DNA of 64,000 bases from JADMIH01 sp035274425 (GTDB lineage Bacteria > Chloroflexota > Chloroflexia > QHBQ01 > JADMIH01): assembly GCA_035274425.1 (NCBI GenBank), contig DATEOC010000076.1, positions 1-64,000 on the forward strand, written 5' to 3'. Of the stretch, positions 52,570 through 60,714 are shown one piece after another. The translations under genes and the position numbers were made by a program. Under the pieces are notes generated by a model. It did not search any database, had not been told where the DNA came from, and saw nothing but the letters and a program-made list of their open reading frames with translations. The stretch's first letter is position 1. Each line of letters begins with the position of its first letter.

Positions 52570-52730
52570 CGGACGACGGACGATAGACGATAGATTTCAC
52601 CGCAGAGACGCAGAGTTCGCAGAGGTTTATTGAGGATTCATGCATCACGCATCACGCATCACGTTTCACCATATATCGTCCATCGTCCATCGTCCATCGT
52701 CCGTCGTCCGTCGTCCGTCGTCCGTCGTCC
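52570..52730. repeat. Composite heptamer cassette, second copy
   Basis: GACGACG/GACGATA units, TTTCACCGCAGAGACGCAGA, TTTATTGAGGATTC, CACGCAT units, then eight or so CGTCCAT/CGTCGTC units. Same order as at 50868. Confidence 0.9.
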
Positions 52731-52759
52731 AGCAGTAAAGGGGCTGAGAATAACAAGCG

Positions 52760-53971
52760 ATGTTGAAAGACAAGAGCACAAATCAGGTCCTTTTGGTCGC
52801 TGCCGCTTTATTCTTCGCGCTCGGCTTGATCGCGGCGATAGGCCCTACGCTGCCGGAGTTTGCGCGCAATAATGAGGTTAGCCTGGGGGCGGCGGGCGCT
52901 ATCTTCACCGCTCTATTTGTCGGGGCGATACCAACGCAGGTGGCAACAGGGTGGCTCAACGACAGGTTCGGCCCGAAGCCCGTGCTGCTGGCCGGAGTGC
53001 TGGTGCTTGCCGTTGGGCTGCTGGGCGCGACCCTCAGCCGTTCCTTGCCGCTGACGCTTGCATGCATGGTATTCGCCGGACTTGGGGACGGGGTGCTGGT
53101 CGTAGGGGCGAACGTCATAGTGGCCCAAAGTTTCTCGAAACAGCGGGCCAGCGCCCTCAACTTGCTCAACGTCTTCTACGGTGTGGGCGCGATAGCCGGG
53201 CCTGCCATCGCGGGCGCTTCGTTAGGTCTCTGGGGGACGGCTCTGCCCGCGCTCTGGTCATTAGTGCTGGCCCTCGTTTTGCTCGCGCCCGCTATCCAGG
53301 GACTGAATATCAGGAGCGAGGGCAAGAGTGAAGAGGAAAAAGCTCCCGTAAATGTGCCTCTTTACCGCTCTTCTGCTCTATGGCTTTTCAGCTTTCTCCT
53401 CCTCCTCTACGTGGGCGTCGAGATAGGGACAGGCGGCTGGATAGCCACGTATATGCAGCGTACCACGCAAACATCCCCTGAGACCGCAGCTCTGATGGTA
53501 TCGGGCTTCTACATGGCTCTGACGGTGGGGCGTGTAGCAGGCGCGGGGCTAGGCACAAAGTTAAGCTCGAATCGCCTGCTCCTGGCGAGCCTCGCAGGTG
53601 CCTTCGCGGGTGGGCTTGTCATGGTACTTGGGGTTGGCAACACGGCTCTAACCATAGTAGCCGTGCTGCTGCTGGGAGGGTCTTTCGGGCCTATCTTCCC
53701 GACGGCGGTGGCGATTATCACAGCTCGATTCCCGGTGGGCGCGGGCAGGGCAGCAAGCGTGATGATAGCATCGGGTAGCGTGGGTGGGATGGTAATCCCG
53801 CTGTTACAGGGGACATTGCTGGAGGGTGTGGGCGCGCAGGGTCTCGCCCAGGTAGTGGCCGTAGATACGTTCCTTATGCTGCTGATTCTGGGGGCGTTCC
53901 AGCTGACCGATAAGCGACCACACTACCCACCTGTTGCTCAGGCTATCCCAGGTTCGACTGCGGTGGAGTAG
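52760..53971 (+). CDS. MFS transporter
   Basis: 403 residues, 12 predicted membrane helices. MFS loop motif GWLNDRFGPKPVLLAG (about 66-81) and, in the second half, GGWIATYMQRTTQTSP and GRVAGAGLGTKL. The sequence resembles the fucose/sugar-type or FucP/BMR-like facilitators, but the substrate cannot be assigned. No clear SD before the ATG. Confidence 0.85.
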   Translation: MLKDKSTNQVLLVAAALFFALGLIAAIGPTLPEFARNNEVSLGAAGAIFTALFVGAIPTQVATGWLNDRFGPKPVLLAGVLVLAVGLLGATLSRSLPLTLACMVFAGLGDGVLVVGANVIVAQSFSKQRASALNLLNVFYGVGAIAGPAIAGASLGLWGTALPALWSLVLALVLLAPAIQGLNIRSEGKSEEEKAPVNVPLYRSSALWLFSFLLLLYVGVEIGTGGWIATYMQRTTQTSPETAALMVSGFYMALTVGRVAGAGLGTKLSSNRLLLASLAGAFAGGLVMVLGVGNTALTIVAVLLLGGSFGPIFPTAVAIITARFPVGAGRAASVMIASGSVGGMVIPLLQGTLLEGVGAQGLAQVVAVDTFLMLLILGAFQLTDKRPHYPPVAQAIPGSTAVE

Positions 53972-54065
53972 GATGTGCGCGGCAATATAAGAGCCTAGAA
54001 ATAGCTTCCGTAACCCATATGAGCATCGGAACGTACTGTTAACATAATGAGACTTAGGATGGCAT

Positions 54066-55364
54066 ATGAAACCGCGCTCACTTGCAGGTTGTATTTTGTC
54101 TCTCGTGTTGTTGACTTATGGTTGCAATGAGACAGCGCAAGTAAATACCGTAGCGCAAGCTACACCAGGCGTCATCTCTACCCCTGCGCATGGGCAGGCA
54201 ACCGCCACCACAGCTGCGGAGGTTCAGATGGCTTCGCCAGAGCTAAGGTGGAAGATAGAGTTGGGCCGGGACGATTTTCTCTGGGCTGCGCCTGCGGTTG
54301 CGGATGGGGCTGTGTATATGCTAGATGAGGATTATTTATACGCCATAGATACCCAGAGTGGCGTGTTGCTTTGGCAGTTCATGCATGACGTTGAGCTGTT
54401 CGGGTCAACAACTCCCCTTGTGAATAATGGCACTATCTATTTCACGATACCGATCAATACTGATTTTAACTCTCAGGAAAGTGGTGCGATAGTTTATGCT
54501 GTAGACACCATTACCCATGAGCAAAAGTGGAGAAGGTCGGTGGCGGAAGAGGACGTGACAGACCCCGTGTTGCTTGGCGATACACTGTTCTTCGCTGGAC
54601 GAGGTCTATCACTCCCTGAGAAACCGCATGGGGGTCACGTTTATGCCGTACATGCTTCTACCGGCGTACTAAAATGGAGCTTTTCAACGATAGAGAATGT
54701 CGAATCCCTATTTGCTGACAAAAACTCTGTCTACTTTGGAGATGGGGGTGCGTATGCGTACAGTCTGGACGCGCTTTCGGGGCACGAAAAATGGAAAACA
54801 TTGCTGGCTAATGTCGAGAGTAGTGTGCTGGCAGTTGCCAATGACGCAGTTTATGCTCTCAGCTCTGACACCAAAGCCCAGTATAAGCCAAACCGCTTAT
54901 ACGCGCTCAATAGTGCAACGGGTAAGCAGCAGTGGGTGTATGAAAAAGGCGATTCCAGGCTTGGGAAGCTATTAGTAGTCAATGAGGATATTTACCTGAC
55001 GACGCAGCCTATATTGGTCAATTGCCTTACCGATCCCAATTGCCTCAACAGTGAAACGCATAAAGGGAGCGTAGCTATCATAGATACGGCGACAGGCAAG
55101 GAAAAAGCGCTTTTCAAGTTAGCAGGCGCCGTCGGTGGCATTCCTATTGTGAGAGATAGTAGTCTATATCTGCAGGTGGGTGTGCTTACGCCGAGAGGTC
55201 ATATGCTCGATGATGAATATATAATGGCAATTGATAGCACCTCTGGGCAAGAAATATGGCGTTACCTGACCGATGACATAGTAGCTAATGGCCAGCCTGT
55301 TCTAAATGGGGACTCCTTATACTTTTGGGAGGGCGGGGCGCTTCAGGCAATAAACGTGCCTTAG
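54066..55364 (+). CDS. PQQ-like beta-propeller lipoprotein (BamB-like fold)
   Basis: 432 residues. Lipoprotein signal with LTYGC (Cys near residue 20). Seven or eight propeller repeats of the form YAIDTQSGVLLWQF, YAVDTITHEQKWRR, YAVHASTGVLKWSF, YSLDALSGHEKWKT, YALNSATGKQQWVY, AIDSTSGQEIWRY. Probably a structural or binding protein on the outer face. Base composition is less GC-rich than its neighbours. Confidence 0.8.
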   Translation: MKPRSLAGCILSLVLLTYGCNETAQVNTVAQATPGVISTPAHGQATATTAAEVQMASPELRWKIELGRDDFLWAAPAVADGAVYMLDEDYLYAIDTQSGVLLWQFMHDVELFGSTTPLVNNGTIYFTIPINTDFNSQESGAIVYAVDTITHEQKWRRSVAEEDVTDPVLLGDTLFFAGRGLSLPEKPHGGHVYAVHASTGVLKWSFSTIENVESLFADKNSVYFGDGGAYAYSLDALSGHEKWKTLLANVESSVLAVANDAVYALSSDTKAQYKPNRLYALNSATGKQQWVYEKGDSRLGKLLVVNEDIYLTTQPILVNCLTDPNCLNSETHKGSVAIIDTATGKEKALFKLAGAVGGIPIVRDSSLYLQVGVLTPRGHMLDDEYIMAIDSTSGQEIWRYLTDDIVANGQPVLNGDSLYFWEGGALQAINVP

Positions 55365-55406
55365 AAGTAAGGATAGCCACCTTCCCAGTGCGGAAGAGCA
55401 CAGCCA

Positions 55407-55874
55407 TCACTCCTCGTTATGCCCATACCGGGCCATGTGCTCCATCTTCATGCAGCGATTCATGACCACAGTCATCCCTGCCGCACGCGCCCATTGCCCT
55501 GCCCGCGCATTGGCGATGCCGAGGGGCATCCATAGCACCTTCGCGCCTATTTCGTGGGCCTCCTGGGCTATGGCCGGAATCTCCTCCGGACGCCTGAAGG
55601 CATTGACCACATCAACTTTCTCAGGTATATCGCGCAACGATGGGTAGGATGTCTCGCCCAGTATGCTTTGTTGCCTCTGGTTGACAGGTATGATGCGGTA
55701 GCCGTGCTCCTGTAGGTAGCTGGCGACATAGTAGCTGGAGCTTTCGGGCTGGCTCGACAAGCCCACTATGGCAATCGTGTTGCCCGCCAAAGCGCGCTCG
55801 ATAGCTTCGGGGCTGTTTATGGGCGGCGGGGGCAGCTGCGGCGGTACTTCAGGTTCTTCTATGGACATACTCAT
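55407..55874 (-). CDS. CoA-binding domain protein (YccU family)
   Basis: 155 residues. Rossmann CoA-binding fold: TIAIVGLSSQPESSSYYVASYLQEHGYRIIPVNQRQ, DVVNAFRRPEEI, VLWMPLGIANARAGQWARAAGMTVVMNRCMKMEH. Family members bind CoA; the role is unknown. Monocistronic, close to the tRNA gene. Confidence 0.9.
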   Translation of the reverse strand: MSMSIEEPEVPPQLPPPPINSPEAIERALAGNTIAIVGLSSQPESSSYYVASYLQEHGYRIIPVNQRQQSILGETSYPSLRDIPEKVDVVNAFRRPEEIPAIAQEAHEIGAKVLWMPLGIANARAGQWARAAGMTVVMNRCMKMEHMARYGHNEE

Positions 55875-55941
55875 TTCCTTCTTTATTGCAACACGATATT
55901 ATAGCCGAAATTGCCGCTTCGAGGCGGCGAATGGGCAGGAA

Positions 55942-55980
55942 TAAAAAGAGCAGAATACCCTATAACAAGGCATTCTGCTC
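55942..55980 (-). terminator. Intrinsic terminator of tRNA-Gly
   Basis: Stem GAGCAGAATACC / its complement (55948-55980), followed on the minus strand by TTTTTAT. Lies directly after the tRNA gene. Confidence 0.85.
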
Positions 55981-55984
55981 ACGG

Positions 55985-56056
55985 AGCGGGAGATGGGATT
56001 CGAACCCACGACATCTTCCTTGGGAAGGAAGCACTCTACCGCTGAGTTACACCCGC
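55985..56056 (-). tRNA. tRNA-Gly (CCC)
   Basis: 72 nt on the minus strand. Acceptor GCGGGTG / CTCCCGC with one mismatch, D-arm ACTC-AGCGGTA-GAGT, anticodon stem CTTCC/GGAAG with loop TTCCCAA (anticodon CCC), T-arm GTGGG-TTCGAAT-CCCAT. CCA is not encoded (CCG follows). It has its own promoter and terminator. Confidence 0.93.
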
Positions 56057-56065
56057 GTGTAAACA

Positions 56066-56094
56066 ATTATAGCAGAGCTTCCCTCTTTTTTCAA
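56066..56094 (-). promoter_or_regulatory. tRNA-Gly promoter
   Basis: Minus strand TTGAAA, 17-bp spacer, TGC-TATAAT (-10 at 56071-56066), about 10 nt before the tRNA 5' end. Confidence 0.8.
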
Positions 56095-56138
56095 GATGTG
56101 CTTTGGTCGCAATTTATCGGGCGGATAACGGCCAGATG

Positions 56139-56192
56139 CCCCCAACCTAACCTCCGATGTTAAGAAATAGTTATCGGAGGTTAGGTTGGGGG
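56139..56192. repeat. Constant-loop hairpin, copy 5
   Basis: 20-bp perfect stem (CCCCCAACCTAACCTCCGAT) around a 14-nt loop reading AACTATTTCTTAAC on the minus strand, a divergent form of the shared loop. Confidence 0.75.
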
Positions 56193-56221
56193 AGGGTGTG
56201 TAACAACGAATGTAAAAATGG

Positions 56222-56303
56222 TGTCATTCCGAACGAAGTGAGGAATCTAGAAATCTATCCAACTGGCAAGCTCGGAGATTCCTCACTTCGTTCGGAATGA
56301 CAG
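56222..56303. repeat. MITE-like palindromic repeat, copy 4
   Basis: TGTCATTCCGAACGAAGTGA ... TTCGGAATGACAG. The interior is nearly identical to the copy at 43002. Followed by GGGAAAAGAGTGCTTC, which also follows the copy at 20790. Confidence 0.85.
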
Positions 56304-56397
56304 GGAAAAGAGTGCTTCAATACGGCTGGCTCCTCAGCCTTTTGCATTGTTGTTAGACAGGTTCCAAGAAAGGTGGTACTTCTGACACTGGTTGAAT

Positions 56398-56437
56398 CTT
56401 ATCTTCACATAGACTCCTCTTAAGATGGGAAGATTAG
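56398..56437 (+). repeat. Constant-loop hairpin, copy 6
   Basis: 13-bp stem CTTATCTTCACAT / ATGGGAAGATTAG (two mismatches), loop AGACTCCTCTTAAG. Confidence 0.75.
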
Positions 56438-56544
56438 TTTGTCGCCCTTTCAGGGACAGAGCATCTTGGTTGAAGAAAGGTAATCCCCAGAGGGGCGACA
56501 CAACATAGACACAACATAGAACATAGACGACGGAAAGGCATTCT

Positions 56545-56630
56545 GTCGCCCCTCCGGGGCTTTAGAATAAATGGATTGTTTACCCCAGGCTTACGCCGTG
56601 GGGCTACTTTCTATCGCCCCTCCGGGGCTA
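56545..56630. repeat. CGCCCCTCCGGGGC repeats
   Basis: GTCGCCCCTCCGGGGCT (56545-56561) and ATCGCCCCTCCGGGGCTA (56613-56630) flank CCCCAGGCTTACGCCGTGGGG. Short palindromes in a gene-free stretch. The preceding 56440-56544 contains ACAACATAG repeats only. Confidence 0.7.
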
Positions 56631-56684
56631 ACTGGCACTCTCTTCGTTTAGGTGTGGTTGACCCGAAGTCAACCTTCAGACCGA

Positions 56685-56713
56685 TTGACAGACCTGACAG
56701 CGCGCCGTATAAT
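56685..56713 (+). promoter_or_regulatory. Consensus promoter of the T-box-valS unit
   Basis: TTGACA (56685-56690), 17-bp spacer, TATAAT (56708-56713): a perfect match to both consensus hexamers. Start expected near 56720. Confidence 0.85.
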
Positions 56714-56736
56714 ACCCCTACAATTGAATAGATAGT

Positions 56737-57047
56737 ATGGCAATGAAGGAGAGGAGTAGGACGCTCCGAGACCGCAGCAGAGAATGGGGGTCACCGGCTG
56801 AAAGCCCCCTGCGGCACGAAGTCCGAACGTCGCTCCAGAGCCTGTGGGTGAACCGGCAATGCGCGCACGAGCCATCAGCCCACACGGTAGCGCCCGTTAC
56901 AGCGCCTAGAGAGCAGCCCCTTCGGGAATTCTGAATTCTAAGTTTTGAATTTTGAATTGGTGACGAGGGCAGTTGCTGAATAAAGGTGGTACCACGGAAG
57001 ACTACAACCCTTTCGTCCTTTGCGGGCGATTGGGGTTTTTGTTTTTA
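56737..57047 (+). promoter_or_regulatory. T-box riboswitch (valine) upstream of valS
   Basis: Stem I shows the AGTA motif (GAGGAGTAGGACG), the AG-bulge/distal part CAGAGAATGGGGG ... GGCTGAAAGCCCCC, and a specifier GAA-GTC-C with GTC (Val codon) at 56821-56823. The T-box AAAGGTGGTACCACGG is at 56983-56998, and a terminator hairpin with a T-run (about 57005-57047) can be replaced by the antiterminator. Uncharged tRNA-Val would therefore switch valS on. A short TTTTGAA-type tract (56928-56960) lies between stem I and the antiterminator. Confidence 0.88.
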
Positions 57048-57060
57048 AGTCGCAGACACG

Positions 57061-57089
57061 GTAGGGGCGTGGCGGCGCCACGCCCCTAC
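57061..57089. repeat. GTAGGGGCGTGGC palindrome
   Basis: 13-bp perfect arms around GGC, between the T-box terminator and the valS SD. Same family as 6648, 9075 and 14536. Confidence 0.8.
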
Positions 57090-57119
57090 GAAGAATAATC
57101 ATGAAGGAGGAAAGAGACA

Positions 57120-59945
57120 ATGCCAGATAACGAGATGGCGAAGGCGTACAGCCCCGCCGAGGTGGAGGCGCGCTGGTACGACTGGTGGGAGAACCAGGGC
57201 TACTTCACGCCACGGCGCGACCCCGCCAGGAAACCATACACCATAATTATGCCCCCACCCAACGTGACTGGGGAGCTGCACCTGGGCCATGCCCTCACCA
57301 ACGCCGTAGAGGACGTGCTGATACGCTGGAAGCGCATGAGCGGCTACGAGACCCTATACCTGCCGGGCGAGGACCACGCAGGCATAGCAGGCCAGAACGC
57401 GGTAGAAAAAGAGCTGGCTAAAGAGGGATTGAGTCGCCACGACCTGGGGCGAGAGAAGTTCATCGAGCGCACCTGGGAATGGATGAACCTCTACCGTCCC
57501 AGGATACGCTACCAGCTCCGCAGGCTCGGCGCTTCGTGCGACTGGATCCGCGAGCGCTTCACGATGGACCCCGGCCCAGCAAAGGCCGTGCGTACCGTGT
57601 TCAAGCGCCTGTATGACAAAGACCTAATCTACAAAGGTGAGCGCATAGTGAACTGGTGCCCGCGCTGCGCTACGACCCTCTCCGACCTCGAAGTGGAGAG
57701 CGAGGAGGAGCAAGGGAATCTGTGGACTCTGTTCTATCCACTGGCGGACGAAGACGACGGACGAAGGACGAAGGACGAAGGCGCAGAAGGCAGTATAGAA
57801 CAATCCGCACTCCGCACTCCGCACTCCGCACTGGGTATCAGCGTGGCTACGACCCGTCCTGAGACGATGCTGGGGGATACGGGCGTGGCGGTGCACCCTG
57901 ACGATCCGCGCTGGCGCGACATGGTGGGCAAGATGGTGATGCTCCCCATCATGAACAGGCCCATACCCGTAGTGGCGGACGAGGGAGTGGACAAGGAGTT
58001 CGGCACGGGCGCGGTGAAAGTGACGCCCGGGCACGACCCGCTCGACTTCGAGATAGGTCAGCGCCAGGACCTGCCCATCATCAACATACTCAACCTCGAC
58101 GGCACGCTGAACGAGAACGCGGGGCCATACGCCGGTCAGCCGGTGCTTGAGGCACGCGCAGGTGTGGTGGCTCAGCTAGAGCGCGAGGGTTACCTGTTGA
58201 AGACCGAGCCGCACACCCACGCCGTGCCTCACTGTAGCCGTTGCAACACGGTAGTTGAGCCAATAGTGTCGGACCAGTGGTTCGTGAGCATGAAGCCCCT
58301 CGCCAGGCCCGCGATAGAGGCCGTGCGCGACGGGAGGGTGCGCATCGTGCCGGAGCGCTTCACCAAGATTTACTTCCACTGGATGGAGAACGTGCGCGAC
58401 TGGCCTATCTCCCGGCAGCTATGGTGGGGGCACCGTATCCCTGTGTGGTATTGCCCGAACGGCCACCGCTTCGCATCGGCTGAGGAGCCGGAGCGGGTGA
58501 CGCGATGCGAGACGTGCGGCAGCGCGGAGATATGGCAGGACCCGGACGTGCTCGATACCTGGTTCTCGTCCGGCCTGTGGCCCTTCAGCACGCTCGGCTG
58601 GCCCGACGAGACCCCCGACCTCGACTACTTCTACCCCACCGACGTGATGGAGACTGGGTACGACATCCTCTTCTTCTGGGTGGCGCGCATGATCTTCCAG
58701 GGGATCGAGAACCTGGAAGAGGTGCCGTTCCACACCGTGTACCTGCACGGCCTTGTCAGAGACCAGCAGGGGCGCAAGATGAGTAAGTCCTCCGGCAACG
58801 TGGTGGACCCGATGGAGGCTGTGGATAAGTACGGTTCGGACGCCCTGCGCCTCGCGCTTCTCACCAACTCCTCCCCAGGCAACGACCAAAAGTACAGCGA
58901 CCAGCGCACCGAGCAAGCCGCCCACTTCGCCAACAAGCTGTGGAACGCGACGAGGTTTGTGCTTTCGCAGACGACGGACGACGTGCCTGCGGCGGGCGGC
59001 GGACGGCGGACAGCGGACGACGGAAGTTCGGACAACTCAAAACTCAAAATTCAAAATTCAAAACTCGCGTTAGCGGATAGGTGGATAGTGAGCCGCTACA
59101 ATCGCATAGCGCGGCAGACGACGCAGATGTTGGAGGACTATCAGCTTGGGGAGGCGGGGAAGCTGTTGCAGGAGTTCGTGTGGAGCGAGTACTGCGACTG
59201 GTACATCGAGGCGTCGAAGACGGCGTTGAAGAGTGAGGACGCGCAGGTACGGGAGGCCACGTTTGACACCGCTCGCGGGGTGCTGGACGGCATACTGCGT
59301 CTCCTCCACCCCTACATGCCCTTCCTCACCGAGGAACTGTGGCAGCATCTGCATGGCTGGCCGAGCCAGAACGGTGCGCTCGCTGCGGATGAGCAGAGCA
59401 TTATGAAAGCGGAGTGGCCCACAGCTGGCGAAAGTGATGATGAGGCGGAGCGCGACTTTGGCCTCATCATGGAGATCATCCAGGGGATACGCAACGCCCG
59501 CGCCGAAGCGGTGCGCGACGCCCCTGAGCAGGTGAAGAAGGAGATGGTGGGCAGGCGCATCGAGGCGTTTATAGCGGGTGGGACACGCACCACGATGCTC
59601 AAGGCTGAGGCCTCAACTATCGCTCTCCTTGCCCGGCTTGACCCACAAAAGCTCACTATCGAGGAGAGCATCGCGCAGAGGCCGGAGAAGGCAACTACCC
59701 TTGTGCTAGGCGGCGTGGAAGTGATACTGCCCCTCGCGGGGCTGGTGGACCTCGACGCCGAGCGAAAGCGTCTCCAGGCTGAGGCGGATGCTGCCCAGGC
59801 GGAGATAGAGCGCATAGAGGCCCGTCTCGCGAACGAAGAGTTCGTGCAGAAGGCCCCCACGCAGGTGGTGGAGCGCGAGCGAGACAAGCTCACCGCCGCC
59901 CGCGAACGCCTACAAAAGCTGCGCGAGCGCCTTAACACTCTCTAA
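57120..59945 (+). CDS. valS: Valyl-tRNA synthetase with two repeat-encoded insertions
   Basis: 941 residues. Class I synthetase: HIGH-type PPPNVTGELHLGHA (about 44-57), editing domain starting VATTRPETMLGDTGVAVHP, KMSKS 553-557, anticodon-binding domain and a C-terminal coiled coil (RLQAEADAAQAEIERIEARL). Two stretches are not family sequence: about 209-238 (GRRTKDEGAEG, SALRTPHSAL) immediately before the editing domain and about 617-649 (TTDDVPAAGGGRRTADD, KLKIQNSKL) at the anticodon domain junction. Both come from heptanucleotide tracts. GGAGG lies 9 nt before the ATG. Regulated by the T-box. Confidence 0.97.
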   Translation: MPDNEMAKAYSPAEVEARWYDWWENQGYFTPRRDPARKPYTIIMPPPNVTGELHLGHALTNAVEDVLIRWKRMSGYETLYLPGEDHAGIAGQNAVEKELAKEGLSRHDLGREKFIERTWEWMNLYRPRIRYQLRRLGASCDWIRERFTMDPGPAKAVRTVFKRLYDKDLIYKGERIVNWCPRCATTLSDLEVESEEEQGNLWTLFYPLADEDDGRRTKDEGAEGSIEQSALRTPHSALGISVATTRPETMLGDTGVAVHPDDPRWRDMVGKMVMLPIMNRPIPVVADEGVDKEFGTGAVKVTPGHDPLDFEIGQRQDLPIINILNLDGTLNENAGPYAGQPVLEARAGVVAQLEREGYLLKTEPHTHAVPHCSRCNTVVEPIVSDQWFVSMKPLARPAIEAVRDGRVRIVPERFTKIYFHWMENVRDWPISRQLWWGHRIPVWYCPNGHRFASAEEPERVTRCETCGSAEIWQDPDVLDTWFSSGLWPFSTLGWPDETPDLDYFYPTDVMETGYDILFFWVARMIFQGIENLEEVPFHTVYLHGLVRDQQGRKMSKSSGNVVDPMEAVDKYGSDALRLALLTNSSPGNDQKYSDQRTEQAAHFANKLWNATRFVLSQTTDDVPAAGGGRRTADDGSSDNSKLKIQNSKLALADRWIVSRYNRIARQTTQMLEDYQLGEAGKLLQEFVWSEYCDWYIEASKTALKSEDAQVREATFDTARGVLDGILRLLHPYMPFLTEELWQHLHGWPSQNGALAADEQSIMKAEWPTAGESDDEAERDFGLIMEIIQGIRNARAEAVRDAPEQVKKEMVGRRIEAFIAGGTRTTMLKAEASTIALLARLDPQKLTIEESIAQRPEKATTLVLGGVEVILPLAGLVDLDAERKRLQAEADAAQAEIERIEARLANEEFVQKAPTQVVERERDKLTAARERLQKLRERLNTL
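57747..57833. repeat. GACGAAG and CTCCGCA tracts inside valS
   Basis: 57747-57790 (GGACGAA units) and 57802-57833 (four ACTCCGC units), both in frame. Confidence 0.9.
58970..59066. repeat. GACGACG, GGCGGAC and AAAACTC tracts inside valS
   Basis: 58970-59024 degenerate GACGACG/GGCGGAC units, 59034-59066 AACTCAA/AATTCAA units, all in frame. Confidence 0.85.
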
Positions 59946-59951
59946 TTTATC

Positions 59952-59996
59952 CTTTATCACAATTTTCTCCCCGCTGGGGAGAAAATTGTGATAAAG
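59952..59996 (+). terminator. Perfect 21-bp hairpin after valS
   Basis: Arms 59952-59972 and 59976-59996, loop GCT, starting 6 nt after the valS stop. Confidence 0.8.
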
Positions 59997-60027
59997 TGTT
60001 TATAGAAGATTCGGGGGTTACAGAGCT

Positions 60028-60714
60028 ATGGTAACGCGCTCCGTCGAGGACTACCTGAAAGCGATATATAAGTTGCAGCAGAATGGCTCTCCTGCGACCA
60101 CCAACGCCATCGCGGAGAGCATGGGGTTGCGTGCTGCCTCGGTCACGGCCATGCTGCAACAGCTCTCCAAGCAGGGGCTGGCTGAGTACAGGCGCTACAA
60201 GGGAGCATACCTGACCGACGGAGGGATGGCTACGGCGCTACGCGTCATCAGGCGGCACAGGCTGATCGAGCTATACCTGAACCAGCACCTCGGTGTGCCC
60301 TGGGACTGCGTGCACGACGAGGCTGAGCGACTTGAGCACGCCATTACCCCTTACCTTGAGGAGCGCATAGACGCCAAGCTCGGCTACCCCAGCTTCGACC
60401 CGCACGGCGCGCCCATACCAAGCAGTACGGGCGCGCTGCCGGTGCAAGACCTCGTACCGTTGCTCGACCTCCCCCCTGACACCCCATCTGTCGTGCGCCA
60501 TATACCCGATGACGACCCGGAGCTATTGCGATATGTCGCCTCGCTCGGCCTCAAGCCTGATGTGAGGATTACGGTCAAGGAGCACGACCCCGCTACCGGC
60601 TCGGTCCTCCTCTCCGTTGTCTCTCCATCTGAGGGCGAGACCACTCACGAGGTAAGCAGGGCAGTCGGCCAGCATATCTTTGTCCGCCGCCCTTCGATTG
60701 GCAATGAACGGTAA
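60028..60714 (+). CDS. DtxR/MntR-family metal-dependent repressor
   Basis: 228 residues. Winged helix 1-65 (VEDYLKAIYKLQQN, AIAESMGLRAASVTAMLQQL, LTDGGMATALRVIRRHRLIELYL), dimer and metal domain (EAERLEHAITPYLEERID), and a C-terminal FeoA/SH3-like domain (PDDDPELLRYVASLGLKPDVRITVKEH). It would repress iron or manganese uptake genes when metal-bound; targets are not in the window. Confidence 0.9.
   Translation: MVTRSVEDYLKAIYKLQQNGSPATTNAIAESMGLRAASVTAMLQQLSKQGLAEYRRYKGAYLTDGGMATALRVIRRHRLIELYLNQHLGVPWDCVHDEAERLEHAITPYLEERIDAKLGYPSFDPHGAPIPSSTGALPVQDLVPLLDLPPDTPSVVRHIPDDDPELLRYVASLGLKPDVRITVKEHDPATGSVLLSVVSPSEGETTHEVSRAVGQHIFVRRPSIGNER

Noticed and set aside
56440..56684. Insertion sequence or small RNA
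   Set aside because: Only short palindromes and ACAACATAG repeats; no ORF with a transposase motif and no clear promoter/terminator pair.
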